Assembly (NCBI GenBank): GCA_027449105.1
Contig: DAIDMG010000017.1
Location: 1-32,716, forward strand
DNA length: 32,716 nucleotides
Reading direction: 5' to 3'
Source: Acidiphilium sp.
GTDB lineage: Bacteria > Pseudomonadota > Alphaproteobacteria > Acetobacterales > Acetobacteraceae
Shown in pieces: positions 16,470 through 24,966 of this stretch. Both the position numbers and the translations under genes were made by a program. The notes beneath the pieces were generated by a model. It was not told the DNA's origin, did no database searches, and saw only the letters and a program-made list of their open reading frames with translations. How positions within the stretch are numbered: position 1 is the stretch's first letter; every line of letters begins with the position of its first letter.

Positions 16470-16933
16470 GGTCGCGTTTTCCATGGATTCGGGACGCCAA
16501 TTTTTGATAGCAGGCGAGCTTCGCGTCTTTCCATAGCTACCGCCGAACCTGCGTGTTCGTGATCTTCGCCAGAGAGATGAAGTGCGCCGTGGATGACGAG
16601 ATGCGCCAGATGATGTGCCGGACGTTTTTGCGTTTCCCTCGCCTCGCGCAAAACCGTGTCAAGGGAAACTATGATTGCCGGCGGAGAACAATATGTTAAA
16701 ACATTTGTTGGCTTGTTACGGCCCCGGTCGCGGGCATTTAGTTTTCTTATCAGGGCGTCATTGGCAAGCACAATTGACGCCGAACAGCCGGTCAGTGCGA
16801 GCGCCCGGGCGACAAGCCGTTCCGCGCGAGGCACGTGCCATCGCCATCGTTGCTCGATGATTATGATAGCGTCATGCAACTGTGGGCCGCTGCGGCACGG
16901 ACGACTGCAAACTTCTGATGAGGGTTGCATCAC
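16466..16933 (-). CDS. ybeY: endoribonuclease YbeY, rRNA maturation factor
   Basis: YbeY is a zinc-dependent RNase that helps process the 3' end of 16S rRNA and control ribosome quality. The metal motif HGALHLSGEDH gives H115, H119 and H125 in the exact HxxxHxxxxxH spacing. NKPTNVLTY precedes it where relatives have the KPTNVLSFP strand. A GTG at 16933 overlaps the phoH stop by 4 bases, with an ATG as the next codon. The first 25 residues are less typical and the true start may be later. The 155-residue length fits. Its place between phoH and corC is the standard one. Confidence 0.93.
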   Translation of the reverse strand: MMQPSSEVCSRPCRSGPQLHDAIIIIEQRWRWHVPRAERLVARALALTGCSASIVLANDALIRKLNARDRGRNKPTNVLTYCSPPAIIVSLDTVLREARETQKRPAHHLAHLVIHGALHLSGEDHEHAGSAVAMERREARLLSKIGVPNPWKTRP

Positions 16934-17928
16934 TGCTCGCGCTGGCGTTCCTCGGCAGCGTACGCGCGCTGGTCATACGCTTCGACGATGCGGGCAACCA
17001 GCGGGTGGCGGACGACGTCGTTAACGGCGAACCTTGCGACGCCAATTCCCGCAACGCCTTCAAGTGTTTCCAGTGCGTCAGCCAAACCGGAGCGCGTTCC
17101 TACGGGTAAGTCCACTTGGGAAAGATCGCCAGTGACAACCATATGCGTTCCTTCGCCCATTCGCGTGAGAAACATCTTCATTTGCACCGGCGTCGTGTTC
17201 TGGGCCTCATCCAGGATAACAAAAGCGTGCGACAAAGTGCGGCCACGCATGAATGCCAACGGTGCGATCTCGATTTCCCCGGCAGCCATTCGTCGTGTCA
17301 TTTGGTCACCGGGCATCAGATCCTGTAATGCATCGTAGAGCGGCCGCAGATAAGGGTCGACCTTTTCTTTCATATCACCGGGCAGAAAGCCCAAGCGCTC
17401 GCCCGCCTCGACGGCGGGGCGGGAGAGCACGATACGGTCGACGCGGCCGGTGCCAAGCATCGCTACAGCCTGTGCCACTGCGAGGTAAGTCTTGCCGGTT
17501 CCCGCAGGACCGATGGCGAAAACCATCTCGTGGCGGCTGAGGAGATTGATATAGGCAGTCTGACCGGGGCTGCGCGGACCGACGACCCCCCTGCGTGTAC
17601 GAATTGCCGGAAGATCGGAAAGCGGTAGTCGCGGCTCGGCTGCCGGATCAGCCAGTCTCGCGGCCGCATCCACATCTGCGGCGCCAATCGCTTCACCGCG
17701 CATCAGGCGATGATATAATGTGGAGAGCGCAATTTCGGCCGCTTCCACTCGATGGGCTTCCCCAGTAATCGATACGCGGTTCCCCCGACAGGCGAGGCGC
17801 ACCCCTAGCCGTTGCTCAATACGGGCAAGGTTGCGATCATGGTCTCCAAGTAGAATGGAAAGTAAGGCGTTATCGTCGAAAGTAAGGGTGCGCGCGAGCT
17901 TGGATGCGGAGGCGGTGATCTGGTTCAA
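16930..17928 (-). CDS. ybeZ: PhoH-family ATPase (YbeZ)
   Basis: PhoH-like proteins are cytoplasmic P-loop ATPases; YbeZ interacts with YbeY and is implicated in rRNA processing. Residues 140-148 are the Walker [10 protein letters not shown], 236-241 the Walker B VILDEA, and [13 protein letters not shown] follows with the family-typical sensor segment. [16 protein letters not shown] is diagnostic. The N-terminal 100 residues hold a KH-like region ([17 protein letters not shown]-like strand order). The start is a TTG at 17928 overlapping the miaB stop by 4 bases, with AGGAG about a dozen bases upstream. At 332 residues it is typical. Confidence 0.95.
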   Translation of the reverse strand: MNQITASASKLARTLTFDDNALLSILLGDHDRNLARIEQRLGVRLACRGNRVSITGEAHRVEAAEIALSTLYHRLMRGEAIGAADVDAAARLADPAAEPRLPLSDLPAIRTRRGVVGPRSPGQTAYINLLSRHEMVFAIGPAGTGKTYLAVAQAVAMLGTGRVDRIVLSRPAVEAGERLGFLPGDMKEKVDPYLRPLYDALQDLMPGDQMTRRMAAGEIEIAPLAFMRGRTLSHAFVILDEAQNTTPVQMKMFLTRMGEGTHMVVTGDLSQVDLPVGTRSGLADALETLEGVAGIGVARFAVNDVVRHPLVARIVEAYDQRAYAAEERQREQ

Positions 17929-19358
17929 GCGGCTTTGTGCTCCTGTTCGTGTGTTAAAGCGGGTCCGGTGATGGTACCGCCGACGATATTTGCCATGAGC
18001 GAGTTCGGGTTGGCAGCCGTAATCGTGACTTCGTGGATTGTACCAGGCCCAATTTTCTGGTCTGCGACAATGACGGGCTGCAGATACGGTGAGCGTCCGG
18101 CGATCTGCCCTGGATGCCGCCCCGATCCAGTGAAGAGGACGTCGAAGCGCCGACCGACTTGGGCATCGTTGAACGCATGTTGCTGATCGCGGAGCAGAGT
18201 CTGTAATTCCTGGAGGCGCGCATCCTTTACGGATTCTGGTACCTGGTTTTCTGCGCTGGCGGCCGGGGTGCCGGGGCGCGGTGAAAATTTGAAACTGTAG
18301 GCGAGCGCAAACCTTGTCTCGCGGACAAGGCGCATGGTTTTCTCGAAATCCGCATCCGTTTCGCCGGGGTAGCCGACGATGAAATCGCTCGAAAGCGCGA
18401 TATCCGGTCGCGCAACCCGCAAATCATCGACGATTCTCCGGAAGAGGCGGGTATCATGACGTCGGTTCATCGCCTTTAGGATCCCATCCGACCCTGATTG
18501 GACCGGCAGGTGCAGGAACGGCAGCAGCTTCGGGTTGTCCCGATGCGCCGCAATGAGCTCCATTCCCATGTCTCGCGGGTGCGAGGTCGTGTAACGCAAG
18601 CGAGCGAGATCAGGGATTTCGGCCAATTCTGAAAGCAGTCGCGCTAAAGACCATTGCCCGCCGGAAGGAGCTTCGCCATGCCAGGCGTTCACATTCTGTC
18701 CAAGCAATGCAATTTCTCGTGCCCCTTTGGTCACAAGAAGGCGCGCTTCGGCGAGGATCGCCGCCGCAGGACGACTCTGCTCTTCACCGCGTGTATACGG
18801 GACAACGCAAAAAGTGCAGAACTTGTTGCATCCCTCTTGTATCGCAAGAAAAGCTACCGGGCCCTGCGACGCTTGATCCTTCGGCAGGAGTTCGAATTTC
18901 TGCTCTGCAGGGAAGTCCGTCTCGACGACCGGCACGCCGGTACGCGCGCGACGGGCAAGCAGTTCTGGCAAGCGGTGATAGGACTGAGAGCCGATCACCA
19001 GATCGACAAATGGCGCGCGGGTCAAAATCTCTGTGCCTTCGGCCTGGGCCACGCAGCCGGAGACAACGATCGTCATCGCTCCATCGCGCGCCTCCTTCAG
19101 GGTACGAAGCCGGCCAAGTTCGGAGAACAGCTTTTCGGCGGCCCGCTCGCGAATGTGGCACGTGTTGAGAATCACGAGATCGGCGTCCGGCCCGGTAACG
19201 CTGCGAAAACCCAACGGCCGCAGGACATCCTCCATTCGACCGCTGTCATAGGCATTCATTTGGCAGCCCCAAGTCATCACATGGAGTGAGCGGCGGGGCG
19301 AAATCTGCGAATATGCGTCAGGACGCGCGTGCGCGCGTGTTTCGTTGTGATCGGTCAT
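17925..19358 (-). CDS. miaB: tRNA-2-methylthio-N6-dimethylallyladenosine synthase MiaB
   Basis: MiaB adds the methylthio group to i6A37 in tRNAs that read UNN codons. It has two iron-sulfur clusters. The N-terminal UPF0004 domain carries C32 (WGCQMN), C67 (NTCHIR) and C102 (SGCVAQ). The radical-SAM domain has C177, C181 and C184 in [10 protein letters not shown], followed by [12 protein letters not shown]. The C-terminal TRAM domain ends with the GTITGPAL segment. The 477 residues are standard, and the methylthio-transferase core motif LPVQSGSD places it in MiaB rather than RimO or MtaB. It heads miaB-phoH-ybeY-corC, all coupled by stop/start overlaps. Confidence 0.97.
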   Translation of the reverse strand: MTDHNETRAHARPDAYSQISPRRSLHVMTWGCQMNAYDSGRMEDVLRPLGFRSVTGPDADLVILNTCHIRERAAEKLFSELGRLRTLKEARDGAMTIVVSGCVAQAEGTEILTRAPFVDLVIGSQSYHRLPELLARRARTGVPVVETDFPAEQKFELLPKDQASQGPVAFLAIQEGCNKFCTFCVVPYTRGEEQSRPAAAILAEARLLVTKGAREIALLGQNVNAWHGEAPSGGQWSLARLLSELAEIPDLARLRYTTSHPRDMGMELIAAHRDNPKLLPFLHLPVQSGSDGILKAMNRRHDTRLFRRIVDDLRVARPDIALSSDFIVGYPGETDADFEKTMRLVRETRFALAYSFKFSPRPGTPAASAENQVPESVKDARLQELQTLLRDQQHAFNDAQVGRRFDVLFTGSGRHPGQIAGRSPYLQPVIVADQKIGPGTIHEVTITAANPNSLMANIVGGTITGPALTHEQEHKAA

Positions 19359-19483
19359 TCCAAAACATCCCGGCTGGTCATTCGCCGGTGGATGTGGCGG
19401 AAAGGCGAAAGGGTCAAGCGCCTTATCGTGATTCTATCTCCAATTGATCACTGAACGTATGTCGGGATTCCAAACCCATTCTG

Positions 19484-20335
19484 TCAAGCTTTTTCATTCG
19501 GTCCGCCCGTCGCGAGCAGAGATCTTCTGATGAAAACATCGTCAATACGCCCTTGCCGCAACTCTGCGGCCCGGTTCTCGATGGTTGTTTCCAGCGCGCG
19601 GCTAAGTTCTTTGCGGCCTATTGCTGGATCGACAGGTTCGTCAAGAACAACTGTCGCGCGAAGATTGTGTTGACCGATACGGGCATAATGCGACGCAATT
19701 TCCATGTCGCCATACCATGCGATCAACGGACGATTCCGTCGACAGACCGGCAGGCCGTCAAGTTGATCGAAAACGATCGTAACCGGCTGAACGATCGGAG
19801 GCTGCGGCTGCTCCGCAAGCGCCAGGAAGCTGGAACGGAACGGCAGAATCCGCGCACCATCAGACGTCGTGCCCTCTGGAAACAAAATCAGATTGTCGCC
19901 GGCGTTCAGCCGCCTACCGAGTTCTGACTGCTCGCGTTTTGTGCTCGCACGTTGCCGACTGACAAAAATTGTTCGGCCGGCGCCCGCAATCGTACGGACG
20001 ATTGGCCAGCGGCCGACATCGGCTTTGGCAATGAAGCACCCCGGCAATACGGCGCCGAGCACTACGATATCCAGCCATGAAGCATGGTTTGCAACGAAAA
20101 CGACCGGTCGTCTGTGGTTGCGTGCAACGGTGCCTACAACGTTGATTCTGATTCCCAGAATCGACGCAACTCCGGACCAATACCGTAGCGGCAGGACCAC
20201 CTTAGCGTTGCCTGGTCGCCTGTTCAGGACAAGCTGGGCCGGGAGGACCGCCGCTGTCCACGTCAGTATCGCCAGCAACCGCGAGAAAACGACCAGCTGG
20301 CCGTGGAGTTGGGCGATAGTTGGACGCTTGGTCAT
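19484..20335 (-). CDS. 1-acyl-sn-glycerol-3-phosphate acyltransferase (PlsC-like)
   Basis: The LPLAT family motifs are present: NHASWLD at 83-89 (the catalytic NHxxxxD with H84 and D89), a GRTIFVSR block at 120-127, and FPEGTTSDG at 152-160 in place of FPEGTRS. A hydrophobic segment at about 20-40 would anchor it in the inner membrane. It would acylate lysophosphatidic acid, or a related lysolipid, in phospholipid synthesis. The ATG at 20335 (283 residues) is preferred over an in-frame ATG 43 codons upstream that adds an Arg-rich, unrelated leader; neither has a clear Shine-Dalgarno. Substrate specificity within the LPLAT family (PlsC or OlsA) cannot be told. Confidence 0.9.
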   Translation of the reverse strand: MTKRPTIAQLHGQLVVFSRLLAILTWTAAVLPAQLVLNRRPGNAKVVLPLRYWSGVASILGIRINVVGTVARNHRRPVVFVANHASWLDIVVLGAVLPGCFIAKADVGRWPIVRTIAGAGRTIFVSRQRASTKREQSELGRRLNAGDNLILFPEGTTSDGARILPFRSSFLALAEQPQPPIVQPVTIVFDQLDGLPVCRRNRPLIAWYGDMEIASHYARIGQHNLRATVVLDEPVDPAIGRKELSRALETTIENRAAELRQGRIDDVFIRRSLLATGGPNEKA

Positions 20336-20953
20336 ACGTCGAACCGACGCCGGGCCCTGTGTCGGGAGGCAATGGCGGGTCCTTGCGCGTGGCCTCCAGC
20401 GCGCATCAGGAAATGCCGCAGGCACCCTCCTTTGCGGGAAGCTAGCGGTGCGCCAGAAGTCCAATCATGGGCTGCACGGCCAGAGCACCCCAAACACGGT
20501 GCCCGGGTGCTTGACGGTATCAGTTCAGGTTGTGTTCGCCCCACCGGGCCAGGGACCGGATCGAAACGGGCCTTCATGTATTTACCCACAAGGATTGCCT
20601 AAAAGTAAAGCCGTTGCAGGGTTCGAATGTAAGCGACTACAGTCGTGGTTCCAACACCACCGGTGTGTCTTTGCCCGGTTCCAAGCCGGCGGTTTTGCCG
20701 AAGACTGGTCTTTTGAAAATACCCCGAAGCGCTCCTTGTTGGGCCTGTCATCGCTGATGCATCCGCGCATTGAGCGTTCTACGCTGACCCGCACCAGCCC
20801 GGAGAGCGACAACATCACAGCACGCCCGCAAATTCAACCACGCGCAAGTACAGGGCAAATGGCGTGGAAAAGGGGGCGCCACGCCTGTGCCAGGCAAGTG
20901 TGGCCCCTTCTCGTAATGCTCGCTGACCGCTTTGTGCAGGTCTGTCCAGGAGA
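20336..20953. other. 618-base stretch with no recognisable gene
   Basis: No frame on either strand resembles a known protein. A plus-strand frame runs from inside plsC through the whole stretch to 20957, but it is antisense to plsC for half its length, has no ribosome site and a composition unlike the neighbours. No tRNA or known small RNA was recognised, although GGGTTCGAAT at about 20620 looks like a T-loop by itself. The upstream promoter of plsC must lie in the first part. Confidence 0.5.
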
Positions 20954-21727
20954 CTAGACTGATACGGGTCGGCTCGCGCGACCACTTATTGCTGCGAGCC
21001 GGCTGATTTCATTTGCAACCTGGGCTGGGTCTCGAATTCGATGCATGAAATTTGTCCGCAGCACGGTTTCCGCCCGCGCGAGATCAATGCCATCTGGGTC
21101 GATCGACACGATTCGCCAGCCGGAGACTTCAACGTGACCCATCGCGGCAATGCGGTCAATGTTCTTCACGGCCGTAGAGTTGAGCGTTGCAATCAGCGCC
21201 GCGCTGGCCGCATCGAAGGCTGCAACGATACAGGCTTCTGGTGCCAGTTGATCTGGCTTGAGAGTCATGGCCCTTCCGAAGCCGCCCACGTACCGGGCCT
21301 CGGTAACTGTAATCCGAAACAGTCCGAAATCGGCGAAATCGATATATTCTGCGGCATATGGATGGATTGAGAGATAACGGGCCCGAAGACATGGGTCATC
21401 AGCGCGTGTTGCTTGGCCGACGAGGGACAGCCGCGGGGCGGTCTGCGGATTTTGCTCTTTGTCGGGAAGTGGTCCCACCAGCATCAAAGCGCAATGCGGA
21501 TTGCGGTTAATCGCTTTGGTATGGGCGGAAAGTCGTGACAGCAAAATCACGGGAGCGCCATCAAGGGCGACCGCGGGCGTCACCAACGCAATCCTCGGAA
21601 CTCCCTTGTCGACTACCGCAAGACTGCCCATTCGGCATCCTCGCAGCAGCCCAATCGCCTCGCGGTTTGCGTCCTTGGCTCCATTCGACGCCGTCTTATC
21701 CTTGCTATCGTCACCCACCACTTGCAT
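20954..21727 (-). CDS. HugZ-like pyridoxamine 5'-phosphate oxidase-fold protein
   Basis: The N-terminal half has the split-barrel flavin-binding pattern of the PNPOx family ([42 protein letters not shown]), with [10 protein letters not shown] near the middle. The C-terminal 90 residues match the DUF2470 domain found in HugZ-type haem-utilisation proteins ([26 protein letters not shown]). HugZ of Helicobacter binds and degrades haem; for this protein haem or a flavin cofactor is only a family-based guess. The ATG at 21727 is preceded by GGAAGGAC at a good distance, giving 257 residues. It diverges from chvI across 66 bases. Confidence 0.85.
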   Translation of the reverse strand: MQVVGDDSKDKTASNGAKDANREAIGLLRGCRMGSLAVVDKGVPRIALVTPAVALDGAPVILLSRLSAHTKAINRNPHCALMLVGPLPDKEQNPQTAPRLSLVGQATRADDPCLRARYLSIHPYAAEYIDFADFGLFRITVTEARYVGGFGRAMTLKPDQLAPEACIVAAFDAASAALIATLNSTAVKNIDRIAAMGHVEVSGWRIVSIDPDGIDLARAETVLRTNFMHRIRDPAQVANEISRLAAISGRASRPVSV

Positions 21728-21793
21728 TGTCCTTCCGTTCCAGTCACGTCTCGGCGAATTTCTCGCCATGTGATATGCGTCAAAATAAGCACC

Positions 21794-22495
21794 ATGAAAC
21801 ACACAATTGCCCTGGTCGATGATGACCGCAATATTCTCGAAAGCGTCCAGATGACGCTGGAGCAGGAAGGATTTCAGGTTCGTACGTACACGGACGGCGA
21901 ATCGGCCTTGCAGGGGCTGACGGCCAAACCGGCAGATCTTGCGGTTCTCGACATCAAGATGCCGCGCATGGACGGGATGGAGTTGCTGCAGCGCCTTCGC
22001 GCGCGCTCAGCAATGCCGGTCATTTTCCTAACCAGCAAGGATGACGAGATAGATGAACTGATGGGCCTGCGGCTTGGCGCCGACGACTATATTACCAAGC
22101 CGTTCAGCCAGCGCCTGTTACTCGAGCGTATTCGAGCCCTGTTGCGCCGCAATGAAGCAAGTCGGGCAGAAGGTTCGGGAGCCGGCCCGTCGGGCGTTAT
22201 CGTGCGAGGCAATCTTACCCTTGATGAAACCAAGCACCAATGCCTGTGGAAAGGCCAGGATATTCAACTCACGGTCACCGAGTTTCTGTTGGTAAAGGCG
22301 CTGGCTGCCCGCCCCGGAATGGTCAAGTCGCGCGATCAGTTGATCGATGCGGCGTACGGCGAAAACGTCTATGTCGACGATCGAACGATCGACAGCCATG
22401 TTAAGCGGCTACGCAAGAAATTCCGTACCTGTGATGAGGAGTTCGATCAGATCGAGACGCTTTACGGCATCGGCTATCGGTACAAGGAAGCCTGA
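21794..22495 (+). CDS. chvI: response regulator ChvI (OmpR/PhoB family)
   Basis: The receiver domain shows the acidic pocket D9-D11, the phosphorylation site D53 in [13 protein letters not shown]80 and K102 in YITKPF. The C-terminal winged-helix domain has [29 protein letters not shown] and [15 protein letters not shown], ending in YGIGYRYKE. This last part and [11 protein letters not shown] are typical of ChvI, the alphaproteobacterial regulator of envelope, exopolysaccharide and acid-stress genes. The ATG at 21794 begins the receiver; its Shine-Dalgarno is weak. A longer upstream frame would overlap the divergent gene and is rejected. The TGA overlaps the sensor kinase ATG by one base. Confidence 0.93.
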   Translation: MKHTIALVDDDRNILESVQMTLEQEGFQVRTYTDGESALQGLTAKPADLAVLDIKMPRMDGMELLQRLRARSAMPVIFLTSKDDEIDELMGLRLGADDYITKPFSQRLLLERIRALLRRNEASRAEGSGAGPSGVIVRGNLTLDETKHQCLWKGQDIQLTVTEFLLVKALAARPGMVKSRDQLIDAAYGENVYVDDRTIDSHVKRLRKKFRTCDEEFDQIETLYGIGYRYKEA

Positions 22496-24126
22496 TGAGC
22501 GGACTTCTCCGGCGCCGGCGGGTTTCGCCGCTGCTGGGGCGCATTCTACTGGTCAATGTCCTGCCGATTGCGCTGATCGTGGCCGCGCTCCTTTATCTGG
22601 ATCAATATCAGCGCGGATTGATGACGGCGGAAGTGACAGCACTTCGGGAACAGGCGCGAATTTATGCGGGTGCTTTGGCCCAATCTGCAGTTCAGACCAA
22701 TGCCGCTAACCAGCCAGTGTTGAATCCTGACTTGGCGCGACCGCTTTTGTATCGACTGATCGAGCCGACGCCGAACGCTCAGGCATTGATCTACGGACCT
22801 GACGGGCAGGTTATTGCAAACTCTCGGACGCGGGAAGGACCGGGAGGAAGCATCATAACCGAAAAATTACCGCCTGCTGAGCCGCGTGGTTTATTCGCCC
22901 GCGCGGTTAGTATGCTGTACGACCAATTTCTCGCCTTTCGTCCGTCTCCCGGAGAAACTGGCGGCGAATCTGCTGAAAGCGACAGGCATGCTTGGGAGCC
23001 GGACGTTCGTGAGACGTTGCGCTTGACCACCGAGACAACGGCGAAACATGAAGCCCCGCCTTTTGTTCGCCGTGCGCGCGACGGGCGCCTTCTGGTGACC
23101 GTCGCCGAGCCGATTCTGCGGTCAGATCGAGAGGTGGGCGTAGTTCTGCTAACGCGCCGCGCTGACGAGGTCGATCGTGCGGTCTTTGCCGTTCGAGTTT
23201 CAATTCTCGGTTTGTTCGGTATTGCAATTGCGCTGACGGTGTTGCTTTCGTTGTACCTCGCCCGCACAATTGCAACACCGCTGCTTCGCCTCGCACAATC
23301 GGCCACCCGCCTGCGGGAAGGACATACCGCCCTCGCTGAACCGCTTCCGGTCAGCATTGTCTCACGAGAGGATGAGATTGGCGCCCTGGCTCGTGCTCTG
23401 CAGGATTCCGCTCAGGCACTCTGGGCGCGCATGGATGCGATTGAGCGCTTTGCTGCCGATGTCGCTCACGAGATCAAGAATCCACTATCCTCGATTCGCT
23501 CCGCGATCGAGACGATTTCCCGCATGGACGACCCCTTACGTGCCTCGCGCCTCCTTGACGTTATTGGTCAGGACGTTCGCCGACTGGACCGGCTGATCTC
23601 CGATATCAGCGACTCGTCGCGTTTAGATGCAGAAATGTCGCGGACCGCGATGGAGAATCTTGACTTGGCGCCCATACTGGCGGCTCTTGCAGACATCCAT
23701 GAAGCGACCCGCAAACCTGACGAACCCCATCTCATCGTTGATGCTCCCCAAACCGGGCTGAGCGTTCGCGGTGCCGAAGGCCGGTTGGTGCAGGTTCTAC
23801 GAAACCTGATTACCAACGCCGTCTCCTTTAGCCCGAACGAAGGCAAAATATGGCTTCGCGGGCGGACGACCGGCAGCCTGATCGAAATTGCAGTTGAGGA
23901 TGAGGGGCCAGGCATTCCGGACGCCAAACTTGATCGCATCTTTGACCGATTTTACTCTGAACGGCCCGAGGGGGAAGGCTTCGGCAGCCATTCCGGGCTG
24001 GGCCTCTCGATTTCCCGACAAATTATTGAAGCACATAATGGCCGGATCATGGCAGAAAATCGCCGCAATGCTGCCGGTGCTATAACCGGTGCGCGTTTTG
24101 TGATCCGCCTGCCCGCACAGCCATGA
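22495..24126 (+). CDS. chvG: sensor histidine kinase ChvG
   Basis: The protein has a membrane helix at about 16-38, a roughly 200-residue periplasmic sensor (stimulus-sensing domain of the ChvG type), a second helix at about 243-263, and a HAMP-like linker with ATPLLRLAQSATRLREG. The dimerisation domain follows with phosphate acceptor H325 in DVAHEIKNPLSSIRSA. The ATPase domain has the N-box NLITNAVSFSP, G1 EDEGPGIP, F-box RIFDRFYS and G2 GLGLSIS. It phosphorylates ChvI, whose gene overlaps by one base, and AAGGA precedes its ATG. At 543 residues it is of normal length. The hprK gene that often follows in related genomes is not here. Confidence 0.93.
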   Translation: MSGLLRRRRVSPLLGRILLVNVLPIALIVAALLYLDQYQRGLMTAEVTALREQARIYAGALAQSAVQTNAANQPVLNPDLARPLLYRLIEPTPNAQALIYGPDGQVIANSRTREGPGGSIITEKLPPAEPRGLFARAVSMLYDQFLAFRPSPGETGGESAESDRHAWEPDVRETLRLTTETTAKHEAPPFVRRARDGRLLVTVAEPILRSDREVGVVLLTRRADEVDRAVFAVRVSILGLFGIAIALTVLLSLYLARTIATPLLRLAQSATRLREGHTALAEPLPVSIVSREDEIGALARALQDSAQALWARMDAIERFAADVAHEIKNPLSSIRSAIETISRMDDPLRASRLLDVIGQDVRRLDRLISDISDSSRLDAEMSRTAMENLDLAPILAALADIHEATRKPDEPHLIVDAPQTGLSVRGAEGRLVQVLRNLITNAVSFSPNEGKIWLRGRTTGSLIEIAVEDEGPGIPDAKLDRIFDRFYSERPEGEGFGSHSGLGLSISRQIIEAHNGRIMAENRRNAAGAITGARFVIRLPAQP

Positions 24127-24130
24127 TTCT

Positions 24131-24154
24131 GCCTGTCAGGTGCCCCCGACAGGC
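24131..24154. terminator. stem-loop between convergent chvG and flgA
   Basis: GCCTGTC and GACAGGC form 7-base perfect arms around a 10-base loop, 5 bases after the chvG stop. No T-run follows on either strand, so it is a weak terminator candidate, but its position directly behind chvG is right. Confidence 0.35.
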
Positions 24155-24270
24155 AAGGTATTCCGTTAGAGGCTCGTCAAAATTTTGTGTTAACGATAGT
24201 CCTAATGCCTCGCGGCGACACCGCATATGGACGTTGCGGGGAGCCGGGTTCGTTTAGCACCGATCGTCGG

Positions 24271-24966
24271 CTAGTTGCTGGGGGCGTTCGGGATCGCATA
24301 GACGCCTTTGAGAGAAGGTGCCGATGGAGCGAGAATTGCCATAACCCGTCGATGCGTTTCGTCATTCTGCACGACAATTTTTTGCCCGTAACCGCCGTTC
24401 TGCAGGGCTGATCCTGCAGTTTCTACTGTTATTCCCTGAGTATTCGACACGAGCGACACCGGTTCCCCGACACGAACAGCGACAGGGATGTCGACATCAC
24501 TTTCCGTTAGCGGGGTACCCTTCAACAAAGTGATGCGGGCGGCGACTCCTTCGTTAATTTGAAAGGGACTTATGGCCTGACCATTCAAATCGTCGATGGG
24601 AAGAGTCTTGTACGCAACATCCCGCGGTGGGACGGTGTGCCCGCCGGGAACGGCGTGAATTATGACGGGGACGCGAACGACCGTGGGTACCGACAAACCG
24701 ACGTAAAGCGTCCATGGGGGCTCCGAACACTTGACCGCAACGGTTTTGTACTCATCGGTACCGGAGAGCCATGATACGGCCAGTCGTGCCAGGCATTGCG
24801 GCATCATCCGCGCGCCCCCGGCATGGATCTGCGCGGTCCTCATGTGAAGCTGGGATCGGATCGCTTTCGTGACGGCGGCGACATGCTCATGAGTCGTTGC
24901 GTAAGTGAGCGCAGGGGCGGCAGCGCCAAGGACAAGTCCGACCATAACGCAGGCCAAGCTGCGCAT
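24271..24966 (-). CDS. flgA: FlgA, flagellar P-ring assembly chaperone
   Basis: FlgA is the periplasmic chaperone that helps FlgI form the P-ring. A Sec signal peptide is seen at 1-24 (SLACVMVGLVLGAAAPALTYA). The C-terminal SAF-type domain is recognisable: VPPRDVAYKTLPID, KGTPLTESDVD, GEPVSLVSNTQGITVETAGSAL and GQKIVVQN. The middle is diverged. At 231 residues it fits the family. GAAAGG precedes the ATG, which overlaps the stop of the large gene upstream by one base, so its translation is coupled to it. It is last in the operon, well away from flgI, which its product serves. Confidence 0.88.
   Translation of the reverse strand: MRSLACVMVGLVLGAAAPALTYATTHEHVAAVTKAIRSQLHMRTAQIHAGGARMMPQCLARLAVSWLSGTDEYKTVAVKCSEPPWTLYVGLSVPTVVRVPVIIHAVPGGHTVPPRDVAYKTLPIDDLNGQAISPFQINEGVAARITLLKGTPLTESDVDIPVAVRVGEPVSLVSNTQGITVETAGSALQNGGYGQKIVVQNDETHRRVMAILAPSAPSLKGVYAIPNAPSN

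Noticed and set aside
20611-20640. GGGTTCGAAT as a possible tRNA T-loop
   Set aside because: The flanking bases do not pair into a T-stem and no acceptor or anticodon arm is present.
19869-20957. 362-codon plus-strand frame through plsC and the following gap
   Set aside because: It is antisense to the well-supported plsC for half its length, lacks a ribosome site and resembles no protein.
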